DNA from: Geomonas subterranea
GTDB lineage: Bacteria; Desulfobacterota; Desulfuromonadia; Geobacterales; Geobacteraceae
Direction: 5' to 3'
Length of the DNA stretch: 64,000 nt
Assembly: GCF_019063845.1 (NCBI RefSeq)
Contig: NZ_CP077683.1
Location: 4,146,501-4,210,500 of the forward strand
This document shows, one piece after another, positions 43,105 to 52,077 of the stretch. Under the pieces are notes generated by a model. It was not told where the DNA came from. It did not search any database and was given only the letters and a program-made list of their open reading frames with translations. Numbering within the stretch: the first letter of the stretch is position 1; each line of letters begins with the position of its first letter. The position numbers and the translations under genes were made by a program.

Positions 43105-44869
43105 AGCTTTTCGCGCGACGTCGCCCAAAGCTCCGCCAGCACCCCCTCCAGTTCCCGCGTGACGCCGGCCGCGTCCAGAAGCGGCGAGCGCCGCATCCTT
43201 TCCCGGGCACCCGCCCGGAACTCCCGTAGCGTCTCCCGGTCGCGCGCCACCTGCCGCGCCATGTCGACGTAGGCCGCCTCGCTGGTCGTCACCAGGTCGG
43301 CCAGCCCGCAGTTGGTGAGCAGGCTCGCGCCGGTGCGCGAACAGTGGCGGTCGCCGGCGAGGGAGATCACCGGTACCCCCATCCAGAGCGCCTCGCAGGT
43401 CGTGGTGGTGCCGTTGTAGGGGAAGGTGTCGAGCCCGATGTCCACGCGCTGGTACTGCTCCAGGTGCTCCCGGGTGCCGGGTTGTCCCTGGTCCAGCTCG
43501 ATGCGCTCGGCCGCCACCCCCTGCTCCAGGAACTGCTCCAGGATGCGCTGGCGCACCCCCCGGTCCGCCAGCGGCTTCGCCTTCAGGAGCAGGCGCGAGT
43601 CGCCGACGGCGCGCAGCACGCGGCTCCAGAGCGCGATCACCTCCGGGGTCACCTTGGAGAGGTTGTTGAACGAGCCGAAGGTGATGTAGCCGTTGGCGCC
43701 GCAGGGGGGAGGGGCGATCTCCGGGGCCTCGGCAGGGGGGGCGTAGCAGCAGAAGGAGCGGGGAGCCTGAGCAGCACCTCGCTGTGCAGGCGGTCTTCGA
43801 TCCCGGGGGGGTCGGCGAGCGCATCGGTGATGCGGTAGTCCATCTCCTTCAGCCCGGTAGTGTCGGGGTAGCCGATCCAGGTGACCTGGATGGGGGCGGG
43901 ACGATGACAGAAGACGGGGAGCCGGCTGCCGGAGGTGTGCCCGGCCAGGTCGACGAGGATGTCGATGCCGTCGCCGGCGATGAGGGCCGCGGCGTTGTGG
44001 TCGGCCATGCCGTGGATGTCGCGCCACTGATCGCAAAGTTCCCTGAGGCGCCCGGTGGTCGCATCGGGAGCGGGGACGTTGGCGTAGCAGAAGATCTCGA
44101 AGCGGTCGCGGTCGTGCTGCTTGAGCACCGGCTCGATGAAGCTCGCCACCGCGTGTCCCCGGAAGTCCGGGGAGAGGTAGCCGACCCTGATGCGGCCGCC
44201 GCGATGGGGACGGTCCACTGTCTGGCGGTTGGGGCGGAAGGGACGGCTGCGCGCAGCCTTCAGATGCTCGGCGTAGATCCCGCGCCTGGTGAACTGCGGC
44301 GCGTAGTGCAGGGCGAAGAGGAGGTTCTGCCGGGCGTCCAGGTGGTCCGGGTCGAGGCGCAGCGTCTCCCGGTAGGCCGCCACCGCTTCCAGGCTCCTCC
44401 CCTGCGCGTGCAGCACGTTGGCGAGGTTGTAGGCGAGGCGCACCGAGCCGGGTGCCAGCTCGACCCCTGCGCGCAGCAGCGCCTCGGCCTCGGTCAAGCG
44501 CAGCGCCTCCTTCAAAAGGAGGGCGAGGTTGATGCGTGCCTCGCCGAAGCCCGGTTCGATGCGCAGCGCCTGTGCGAAGGCGGCCGCCGCCCGCTCCAGC
44601 TGCCCCAGTTGCCGCAGCGCGCCCCCCAGGGCGTTGAGGGCCTTGGTGTTCTCCGGCTCCAGGCTCAGGGTCCGGGCCAGCAAGCCGGCCGCCTCCCGCG
44701 CCTGGCCGTCCTCCCCCTTGAGCACCGCGAGTAGGTAGCAGGCCGCGGCGGAAGGAGGCTCCTGCCGCACCAGCTCCTCGAGCCGGGCGCGCGCCTCCTC
44801 CTGCATCCCCTTGCGCAGGAGAAGCTCCACGTATTTGAGCTGTGCCTGCCCCGAGTGCTCCTGGTTCAT
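43086..44869 (-). pseudogene. TPR O-GlcNAc-transferase-like protein (GT41), split by a one-base frameshift
   Basis: About 594 residues when one base is restored. The first part (to about residue 369) holds TPR repeats, then the OGT domain start: RIRVGYLSPDFRGHAVASFI, NAAALIAGDGIDILVDLAGH and IQVTWIGYPDTTGLKEMDYR. At 43759-43764 the frame changes in LRLP: the intact paralogue next door reads RLPGTFSCFAPP and here RLP-GSFCCYAPP appears only if one base is added. The rest continues to 43086: ITFGSFNNLSKVTPEVIALW and DIGLDTFPYNGTTTTCEALW. A real mutation or an error in sequence. The C-terminal residues come from a repeat. Confidence 0.85.
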
Positions 44870-44870
44870 G

Positions 44871-47800
44871 TCAGCTCCGGTACAGGGTGAGCTGGCGCAG
44901 GTAGTCGAGCCGGGTGCCGAAGAGCCGGCAGGTCCCGGGCGTCCAGCGCCTCATCTGCGCCACGGCCAGCGACACGTTGGAGAGGCCGTTGCCCAGGAAG
45001 CGGTCGCAGCGCGCGGCGAGGAGGGTGTCGATGAGCACCTCTTCCCCCAGTGCCCGCCGGCTCGCCTGCTTCTGGTAGTGCACCCCCTGCACGTTCGCGG
45101 TGCGGGTTGAGACGGTGTAGACGAGCCGGCTGCCGAAGCGTTCCCGGTAGCGGGCCAGGATCCGGTCGTCGTCGGTGCTCAGGAAGATGCGGGCTTGCGG
45201 CGTCTCGCGCAAAAGCCGCTCCAACTCCGGGAGGTAGAGGGCGTTCAGCCTGGCGAGCCCCGGGTCCTCCCCCACCTTGTCCCCCCCCCGCACGTGCAGC
45301 CCGACGACCGGCGCGCCCGCCAGCTGCTGGCGGTAAAACGCCTCCACCCGCTCCAGGATGCGGGGCTGCACCTTCAGGTAGCGGTCGAACAGGTAGAGGT
45401 AGATCTCCTCCGTGGAGCGTCCGTGCAGCGGGTGACCGGCGGGGATCCAGGGGGCGAGGTCGTTGACCGCGTAATGGAAGTCGCTCACCACGACCTCCTC
45501 GTTGCGTTCCAGGTTCCAGAGCGCGGAGCAGCGGGACCAGGGACCGTCGAACTTGGCCAGGTTCTCGTGGCGCACGTTGTCGCGCTGCCACTTGGGGGGG
45601 TAGAAGCTGCGCCGGCGCGAGATCACGTCGTTGATGGTGACCTGCGAGACCGGCTCGAAGAAGTTGTTGAAGGCGTTCTCCAGCGGATCGTCGCTGAAAA
45701 GGGAATTGGTGCCCCAATGCACCACCGGCGAGCGCCCGGTCATCTCGGCCGCGAGGAGCTGCCCCAGCACGTGGTTCACGTCGCTCCAGAAGCCGTAGCC
45801 CCAGGCCTTGATGAGCAGCAGACGCTCACCCTGTGGCCGCTGCGGTGGAAGCTCGGCCGCCTGTTGTGCCTTCACCAGGAGGATGCGGGTGGCGCGCGAG
45901 TCGTCCCCCTGTTCCAGGGCGCGGGAGAGCGCGGCCGCCGCGGCGCCCGGCTGTCCGATGGCCAGGGCCACCGCGCCGAGGGTACGGCTCACGCGGGGAC
46001 TCTGGTAGCCGCGGTCCCCGAGGTAGCGGCAGATCAGGTCGGCGGGGGTGACGAACCCCGCGCTGCCGAGAAGCTCGGCGCACTCGGCCAGGGTTTCGCT
46101 GGCGATCCCCTCGGCGGGGGATTCCTCTTCCCGTCCCTCCTCGCGCGTCAGGGCGCGCGCCTGGTCGGTGGCGGTCTGGGCGTTCAGGGTGTCCTGGATC
46201 TCGGTGAGGGTCGACTTGTCGCCCGCGCGCAGCGGCTCGAGGAAGCGCCGCAGAGCGGCGTCGAGCCTCCCCTCGCGCAACAGGTCGAGCCCCTCCTGTT
46301 TCGGGTCCGCTGCGGGAGGGACGTGGCGGCGGCACCATCTCCCCCAGGCGGCCAGCAGTTCCTGTTCCAGTCCCCTGGTGAAGCCGGCGCCGTCGGTGAG
46401 CGAGGCGGCGGCCATGGTGGCGCGCAGCGTCTCCCTGAGTCCACGCAGCCGGTGCCGGTCCAGCGCCAGGGCGTGGGCGATCTGCACGAAGCTGCGACCG
46501 TCGTGGGCGACGAGGGCGTCCAGCCCGACGCTGTGCAGAAGGGTCGCGCCGACGCGGGAGCGATGCGTGGAGCCGGCGAGCGTCACCACCGGGACCCCCA
46601 TCCAGAGCGCCTCGCAGGTGGTGGTGGTGCCGTTGTAGGGGAAGGTGTCCAGGGCGATATCGACCCTGCCGTAGAGCGCGAGGTGATCCCGGTAGGACGG
46701 GGTGTTGCCGATGAGTTCCAGCCGTTCGCTGTCGATCCCGGCCGCGGTGAAGGCGTCGAGGAAGCGCTGCCGCCCCTGCGGGCAGGCGAGCGAGTATCCC
46801 TTGAGCAGGAGCCGTGAGCCGGGGACCGCGCGCAGCACGTCGCCCCACATGGCCAGGGTCTCGCCGGTGATCTTCGCCGGGTTGTTGAACGAGCCGAAGG
46901 TGATCCCCCCGGAGGCGAGGCAGGGGAGCGGTGCGACGGCCGGGGCATCCCCGGGGGGCGCGAAGCAGGAGAAGGTGCCCGGGAGCCTGATCAGCTCCTC
47001 GCTGTGGTAGCGCTCGGTCTCGCCGGGAGGATCGCAGATGGCGTCGCTGATGCGGTAGTCGATGCCGGTGAGCCCGGTGCTGAAGGGATAGCCGATCCAG
47101 GTGACCTGCACCGGCGCCGGCTTGCGGGCGAAGAGCGGCAGGCGGTTCCCCGCGGAGTGGCCGGAAAGGTCGACCAGGATGTCGATGCCGTCCTCGCGCA
47201 GCAGCTCTTCCGCCTGGTCGTCGGGGAGCCCGGCGATGTTGACGAAACGGTCGCACCGCTCGGCGAGCTCCGAGCTCTTCCCGTCCGGGACCGCGACGTT
47301 GGAATAGCACAGGACCCGGAAGCGGCTCCGGTCGTGGTGGGAGAGGACCGGGGCGATGAAGCGGGCGACGGCGTGCTCCCGGAAGTCGGCGGAAACGTAG
47401 CCGATGGTGAGGACCCGGTCCGGGTCGGGGACGTTGGCGTGGGGCTTCACCGCGCGGCGCTGCGAGGCGCCGAAGGCGGCGTGCTCGGCGAAGACGGTCT
47501 CTTCCGCGACGTGGGTGCCGTAGAGGAGGGCGAAGAGGAGCGAGCTCTGCGCCTCCAGGTAATCGGGCTTGAGCCGGAGCGCCTCGCGGTAATGGGCGAT
47601 GGCCTCCTCGTGGCGCCCCTGCGACTTGAGCGCGTTGGCCAGGTTGTGGTGCGCCTCGGGGTAGTCGGGGCGGAGCCTCAGCGCCTGGCGCAGCGACTCG
47701 ATGGCGGCGGCGCCGTTGCCGAAGCGCTCGTAGAGGATGGCGAGGTTGCTGTGCGGTTCCGGGTAGCGGGGATCGAGGCGGATCGCCTCCTGGAAACTCG

Positions 47801-48188
47801 CCTGCGCCTCTTCGCCGCGCCCGAGCGCGCTCAGGGCGAGCCCCAGGTTGTTGCGGTATCCGGCGTGGTCGGGCGCCAGGCGGCAGGCCTCTTGGAGTTC
47901 GCCCGCCGCCTCCTCCATGCGCCCCACCCGCGCCAGCGCGAAACCGAGGTTGCCGTGCGCCTCGCTCCACTGCGGGACGAGCTGCGCCGCCCGCTCGAAG
48001 TGGGGGAGCGCCTCGCCGGGACCGCAGAGCCGCTCCAGGGTGCAGCCCAGGTTGAAGCTGGCCTGGGCGAAATAGGGATCGAGCTGCAGCACGCGCCGGT
48101 AGCGCTCGGCGGCGCGGGAAAGGTCGCCGGAGGCGAACAGGGCGTTGGCCGCCGCGAAGAGCTCCTTCAGACTCTGTGACTCGGTCAT
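44871..48188 (-). CDS. TPR O-GlcNAc-transferase-like (GT41) domain fused to a fucosyltransferase-like (GT23/NodZ-type) domain
   Basis: 1105 residues. TPRs (about 1-240) select a protein. The GT41 domain (about 255-640) has IGYVSADFREHAVARFIAPV, LREDGIDILVDLSGHSAGNR and DIALDTFPYNGTTTTCEALW. A linker precedes the C-terminal domain (about 775-1105) with KAWGYGFWSDVNHVLGQL and the motif VGLHVRGGDKVGED near residue 960, the HxRxGDK signature of alpha-1,6-fucosyltransferases, and RFLGNGLSNVSLAVAQMR. I infer that the first domain adds a sugar and the second extends it. Neighbours are other glycosyltransferases; it overlaps the gene upstream by four bases. Confidence 0.82.
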   Translation of the reverse strand: MTESQSLKELFAAANALFASGDLSRAAERYRRVLQLDPYFAQASFNLGCTLERLCGPGEALPHFERAAQLVPQWSEAHGNLGFALARVGRMEEAAGELQEACRLAPDHAGYRNNLGLALSALGRGEEAQASFQEAIRLDPRYPEPHSNLAILYERFGNGAAAIESLRQALRLRPDYPEAHHNLANALKSQGRHEEAIAHYREALRLKPDYLEAQSSLLFALLYGTHVAEETVFAEHAAFGASQRRAVKPHANVPDPDRVLTIGYVSADFREHAVARFIAPVLSHHDRSRFRVLCYSNVAVPDGKSSELAERCDRFVNIAGLPDDQAEELLREDGIDILVDLSGHSAGNRLPLFARKPAPVQVTWIGYPFSTGLTGIDYRISDAICDPPGETERYHSEELIRLPGTFSCFAPPGDAPAVAPLPCLASGGITFGSFNNPAKITGETLAMWGDVLRAVPGSRLLLKGYSLACPQGRQRFLDAFTAAGIDSERLELIGNTPSYRDHLALYGRVDIALDTFPYNGTTTTCEALWMGVPVVTLAGSTHRSRVGATLLHSVGLDALVAHDGRSFVQIAHALALDRHRLRGLRETLRATMAAASLTDGAGFTRGLEQELLAAWGRWCRRHVPPAADPKQEGLDLLREGRLDAALRRFLEPLRAGDKSTLTEIQDTLNAQTATDQARALTREEGREEESPAEGIASETLAECAELLGSAGFVTPADLICRYLGDRGYQSPRVSRTLGAVALAIGQPGAAAAALSRALEQGDDSRATRILLVKAQQAAELPPQRPQGERLLLIKAWGYGFWSDVNHVLGQLLAAEMTGRSPVVHWGTNSLFSDDPLENAFNNFFEPVSQVTINDVISRRRSFYPPKWQRDNVRHENLAKFDGPWSRCSALWNLERNEEVVVSDFHYAVNDLAPWIPAGHPLHGRSTEEIYLYLFDRYLKVQPRILERVEAFYRQQLAGAPVVGLHVRGGDKVGEDPGLARLNALYLPELERLLRETPQARIFLSTDDDRILARYRERFGSRLVYTVSTRTANVQGVHYQKQASRRALGEEVLIDTLLAARCDRFLGNGLSNVSLAVAQMRRWTPGTCRLFGTRLDYLRQLTLYRS

Positions 48189-51100
48189 GGCCGTCCCCCC
48201 GCCTGGAGCCGCGCCGCCAGGTCGGCAAGAGGGGCGGCCAAATGCTGCAAGCCGCCTCGCTGCAATCCGCCCGCGTATTCGTTCAGGAAATCGCCGCAGT
48301 CAAAGCCCTGTGCCGCCAGGCGCGCCACCTCGGCCTCCCCCCCGGCGCGGTCCCCTTGGAGCAGCAGGCAGACCGCGCAGAGCGAGCGGGCCGCCGGGTA
48401 GTCGGGCCACTTCTGCAGCATGGCCCGGCAGCGCGCGAGCGCCGCCGAGGTCTGCCCCAGGTAGAGCTCGCACTTGGCCAGGTTGAAGGTGGCCTCCTTG
48501 AGTTCCGGGGCGAGCTCGACCCCCCTCGCGGCGTGGGCCTGCGCCTGCGGGTAATCCCCCGAGCACAAGTACAGGTAGCCCAGGTTGAAGTAGGCCTCGG
48601 CATGGTCGGGCTTGACCCGGAGCAGCCGCTGCCAGAGTTGTTCCGCCTCCCCGGTGAGCCCGAGTTCCGTGGCCTGGCGCGCGAGTTCCGCCAGCGCCTC
48701 GTGGCTGGTGCCGGTCTCCTCGAGCTTCTGCAGCCCCAGCCGATAGTACAGCTCCTGCTTGGCGCGGTTTCCCGCCTGGTCCAGCTTGCCGTAGTGGTGC
48801 ACCGGCACGTCGCAGGCGTGGATCGGGATCTCCTCACGGAGCAGGGAGAGCTCCAAAAGCTCGTGCACCGCCCCCTCGAAGCGCAGCGCCGGGAGGTTCG
48901 GGAACAGGCGCACCTTGTCGCTGCCGGTCCAGCCGCGCCCCCGCTCCTGTTCCGGGTACTCGCCGCCGTTGGCGACCCAGCCGCGCCGGGCCAGTTCTTC
49001 GGTGTAGTTCCTGGTGGTGAAGGAGTAGGCGATGCGCCCACCCTTGCGGGCCAGGTCGGCGAGCGGGCCGAGGTCGGTGGGGGCCAGCACCTCGTCGGCG
49101 TCCAGCACCAGGATCCAGTCCCCTGCCGCCTGGGCCAGCGAGAAGTTCCTGGCATCCGCGAAGCTCCCGGTCCAGGGGAACTCGAACAGCCGGGCCCCGA
49201 AGATGCGGGCGATGTCGCGGGTCCGATCAGTGGAGCCGGTGTCCACCACGACCAGCTCGTCGGCCAGGCCGCGCAGCGAATCGAGCGCGGCGGCAAGGTC
49301 GTGCGCCTCGTCCTTGACGATCATGCAGAGCGAGACGCTCCCGGTGCCTTTCACGGCGGGGGACGGGGCGCCGGCGAGCCCCCGGATCTGCAGGGCGGCG
49401 TCGATGCCGGAGTCGTCGAGCCCGAAGCGGGCGGCGGCGCGCTCGATCTCCCGGATCGCCTCGCCGTAGCGGGCGCTCCTGATCAGGAGTTCGATGAGGC
49501 CGTAGCAGAGTCCCTTGTGCTCCGGGTAGAGGGCGATGGCGTCGCGCAGGCGCTCCTCTTCGCGCGGCAGGAGGTCGAGCGCGGTGGCGAATTCGTGGTA
49601 GCGGCCGAGCGAGGCGATCTGCAGCGGGTCGAGGAGGAAGGCCCGCTCGGCGAGTTGCAGCCCCTGTTTTCTTTCGCCCCGCTCCCAGACCATAGCCGCC
49701 AGGGCACAGTAGGCCCGGGCGCAGCCGGGATCGGCCACCAGGACGCGGCGCAGGAGATCCTCGGCCCGGTCCCGCTCGCCCGCCTGCAGCGCCAGCACCC
49801 CTTGCTGCTCGAGGAGTTCGGGCGCCTGGTCATCAAGTGCGGCGGCCCGCTCCAGCTCGGAGAGCGCCAGGTCGCGCTCCCCGGCGGCCTCGTGGCAGCG
49901 CGCCCGCAACAGGTGCGTCGCCTGCGCCTCTCCCGGCGGGACGTGGGTGAGCACCTCCAGCGCCTCGCGGGTCTGCCCCGCCTCGGAAAGCACCCGGGCC
50001 AGGGCGAGGTAGGGGGCGGGGTCACCGTCGGCCAGGTGCACCCCCTGTTCAATCATGAGGTCCACCGCCTGCTTGAGCCTCCCGGCGCGGGCCAGCCGGG
50101 TCCCCTCGACCGCCGCCCGGTGCCTGAACAGACGCGCGGCCAGCTCCGGCGCCAGGGCCCCCGGCTCCCACTTCCGCTCCAGGAGCGGTCGCTCCCGGCG
50201 CAGTAGGAAATCGTCGTCGGGGCTGCCGTAGCGGTGCACGAAGACGTCACCGGCGACGATGCAGCCGTACCCCTTGAGCGCCGCGCGCAGCGAATAATCC
50301 TCGCCCCAGGCGTCCGAGGCGAAGCTGCCGTCCGGCTCGCCGACCTCGTCCAAAAGCTCGCGCGAGAACAGCAGGCAAAAGCCCGCCAGGCGCGGCACGG
50401 CGATGCGGCGGCCGTAGTGGTCCCCGGCGAAGGTCTCGGCGCGGCTCTCCAGCCCGGCGAGGTTCCGGTAGTCGCAGGCCACCTTCCCCTGGAGCCCGGG
50501 CGCCCGGTTGGTCATGGGGCCGCACAGGCCGGCCTTTTGCTCCCGGGCGAGTGTGTCCAGCATCCGCGCCAGCCACCCCCGGGTCACCACCACGTCCCCC
50601 TGCATGAGGACCAGCTCCCTCCCGACCGCCTCGCGCAGGCCGGCGCCGAAGCCGGCCGCGGGGGAGCGCCCGCCGCAGTCGATGAGGAGGTGGCCGCTGT
50701 GCCCGGTGCAGAACTCCTGCAGTTCAGCGAGCGCGGCGTCGTCGCCGCCTCGGAACACCAGGATCACCTCGTGCGGCTCCGGGGTATGGCGCTCGATGCT
50801 CTCCAGGGACTCGCGGGTGCAGGCGGCGTTGTCGCCGGCCGCCACCACGATCGAGGTGAGCGGGTGCACCTTGGGGCGGAGCTCCCGCTCCAGGAAGGCG
50901 ATGTTCTCGCGGGCGGGCGCGCTGTCCGGGTTGATCTCCAGGGCGCGGCGGTAGTGCGGCAGGGCCGCCTGGTAGCGCTCCATGAGTATGAGGATCATCC
51001 CCGCGCAGAGGTGGGCCTCCAGGTCGTCCGGGTTCGCCGCCACGAACGCGGTCTGGTGCTGCAGCGCCTGGTAGAGCTCGCTTTTCAGGAAGGAAAGGAG

Positions 51101-52069
51101 GGCGTCCCGGTAGGTCTCGTTGCCGGGGTCGATGATGGCGGCCTTTTCGAAGTACTTCTTGGCGTAGCCGATCTCCCCCTTCTTGTAGAAGATGCGGGCC
51201 AGTTCCAGGTGGAAGCGGGGCGCGCGCGGGTGCAACTCGCTGAAGCGCTCCAACTCCGGGAGTATGGCTCCCTCCCCGGCCTCCAGCAGCGCCGAGAGGG
51301 TCTGGAACTGCTGCCACTCGTGGGGCTCCAGTTCCATCGGCGGGGGGGCGAGCGGTGCGAAGCGGGGGCGGTATTCCTTCTGCACCTCCAGGTACTCCAA
51401 GGTGGGGAGATCCCCCTTGCGGGACACGGTCTCCTCGGAAAGCCAGTAGAGCCCGAGGAACTGCGGGACGTGGACGAAGTCGCGCCTGAGCGCCGCGCGC
51501 AGCCACAGTTCGTAATCGGCGGCGCTCTTGAAACGCTCGTCGAAGTAGCCGATGTCGTCGTGCAGCGCTTTTCTCCAGAGCGGGAAGGGGCCGACGCAGC
51601 AGAGCTCCAGGAGGTTCAGCCGGTTGAATTCGGGCCAGTCGCGAAAGCCGAAGGACTCGTGCCGCTCGAAGGTGGCGTTCTCCTGTTTGGTGATGCGCAT
51701 GTCCGGGTAGGCGAGCACGCACTCCGGGCGCTCCCGCAAGGCGCGCACCAGGATCTCGTAGGCGTCGTGCCTCAACCGGTCGTCCGTGTTGGCGTTGGTG
51801 ACGAACTCGCCGGTCGCCATGCGGATGCCGCGGTTCCAGGCCTGGTAGACGGTCTCGCGCTTCCCGGTCCGCAGGTACCGGATGTTGTCGTAGCGGGCCT
51901 GGAACTCCGCCACGATGGCGCCCTCGTTTCCCGGCGAGGCGGAGTCGATGACGATGATCTCCAGCTCGGGGGCGATGGTCTGCGCCTCCAGGTCCTCGAG
52001 CTTGCCGCGCAAAAAGCGCTCGGAGTCGTAGGTGGAGACGATGGCGGAAACCAGGTATTTCTTCGACAT
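48185..52069 (-). CDS. Three-domain GT2 glycosyltransferase with TPR repeats
   Basis: 1294 residues. GT2 domain 1, residues 1-230 (SAIVSTYDSERFLRGKLED, IIVIDSASPGNEG, TNANTDDRLRHDAY). TPRs to about 400. GT2 domain 2, about 403-640 (TSIVVAAGDNAACTRESLES; its Asp-x-Asp site is less clear). TPRs about 650-890. GT2 domain 3, about 908-1110 (SLCMIVKDEAHDLAAALDSL, VVVDTGSTDRTRDIARIFGA, DWILVLDADEVLAPTDLG). Then more TPRs to the C-terminus. The start at 52069 (MSKKYLVSAIVSTYD) is chosen because it begins the first GT2 fold; a longer in-frame extension lies inside the upstream gene. It could build a three-sugar chain or act in turn on several acceptors. Confidence 0.85.
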   Translation of the reverse strand: MSKKYLVSAIVSTYDSERFLRGKLEDLEAQTIAPELEIIVIDSASPGNEGAIVAEFQARYDNIRYLRTGKRETVYQAWNRGIRMATGEFVTNANTDDRLRHDAYEILVRALRERPECVLAYPDMRITKQENATFERHESFGFRDWPEFNRLNLLELCCVGPFPLWRKALHDDIGYFDERFKSAADYELWLRAALRRDFVHVPQFLGLYWLSEETVSRKGDLPTLEYLEVQKEYRPRFAPLAPPPMELEPHEWQQFQTLSALLEAGEGAILPELERFSELHPRAPRFHLELARIFYKKGEIGYAKKYFEKAAIIDPGNETYRDALLSFLKSELYQALQHQTAFVAANPDDLEAHLCAGMILILMERYQAALPHYRRALEINPDSAPARENIAFLERELRPKVHPLTSIVVAAGDNAACTRESLESIERHTPEPHEVILVFRGGDDAALAELQEFCTGHSGHLLIDCGGRSPAAGFGAGLREAVGRELVLMQGDVVVTRGWLARMLDTLAREQKAGLCGPMTNRAPGLQGKVACDYRNLAGLESRAETFAGDHYGRRIAVPRLAGFCLLFSRELLDEVGEPDGSFASDAWGEDYSLRAALKGYGCIVAGDVFVHRYGSPDDDFLLRRERPLLERKWEPGALAPELAARLFRHRAAVEGTRLARAGRLKQAVDLMIEQGVHLADGDPAPYLALARVLSEAGQTREALEVLTHVPPGEAQATHLLRARCHEAAGERDLALSELERAAALDDQAPELLEQQGVLALQAGERDRAEDLLRRVLVADPGCARAYCALAAMVWERGERKQGLQLAERAFLLDPLQIASLGRYHEFATALDLLPREEERLRDAIALYPEHKGLCYGLIELLIRSARYGEAIREIERAAARFGLDDSGIDAALQIRGLAGAPSPAVKGTGSVSLCMIVKDEAHDLAAALDSLRGLADELVVVDTGSTDRTRDIARIFGARLFEFPWTGSFADARNFSLAQAAGDWILVLDADEVLAPTDLGPLADLARKGGRIAYSFTTRNYTEELARRGWVANGGEYPEQERGRGWTGSDKVRLFPNLPALRFEGAVHELLELSLLREEIPIHACDVPVHHYGKLDQAGNRAKQELYYRLGLQKLEETGTSHEALAELARQATELGLTGEAEQLWQRLLRVKPDHAEAYFNLGYLYLCSGDYPQAQAHAARGVELAPELKEATFNLAKCELYLGQTSAALARCRAMLQKWPDYPAARSLCAVCLLLQGDRAGGEAEVARLAAQGFDCGDFLNEYAGGLQRGGLQHLAAPLADLAARLQAGGRP

Positions 52070-52077
52070 GGAGAGAG

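Noticed and set aside
45826-48228. Second open frame on the same strand inside the OGT fusion gene
   Set aside because: Shifted reading of the same TPR/OGT region, rich in Arg, Gly and Pro, without motifs.
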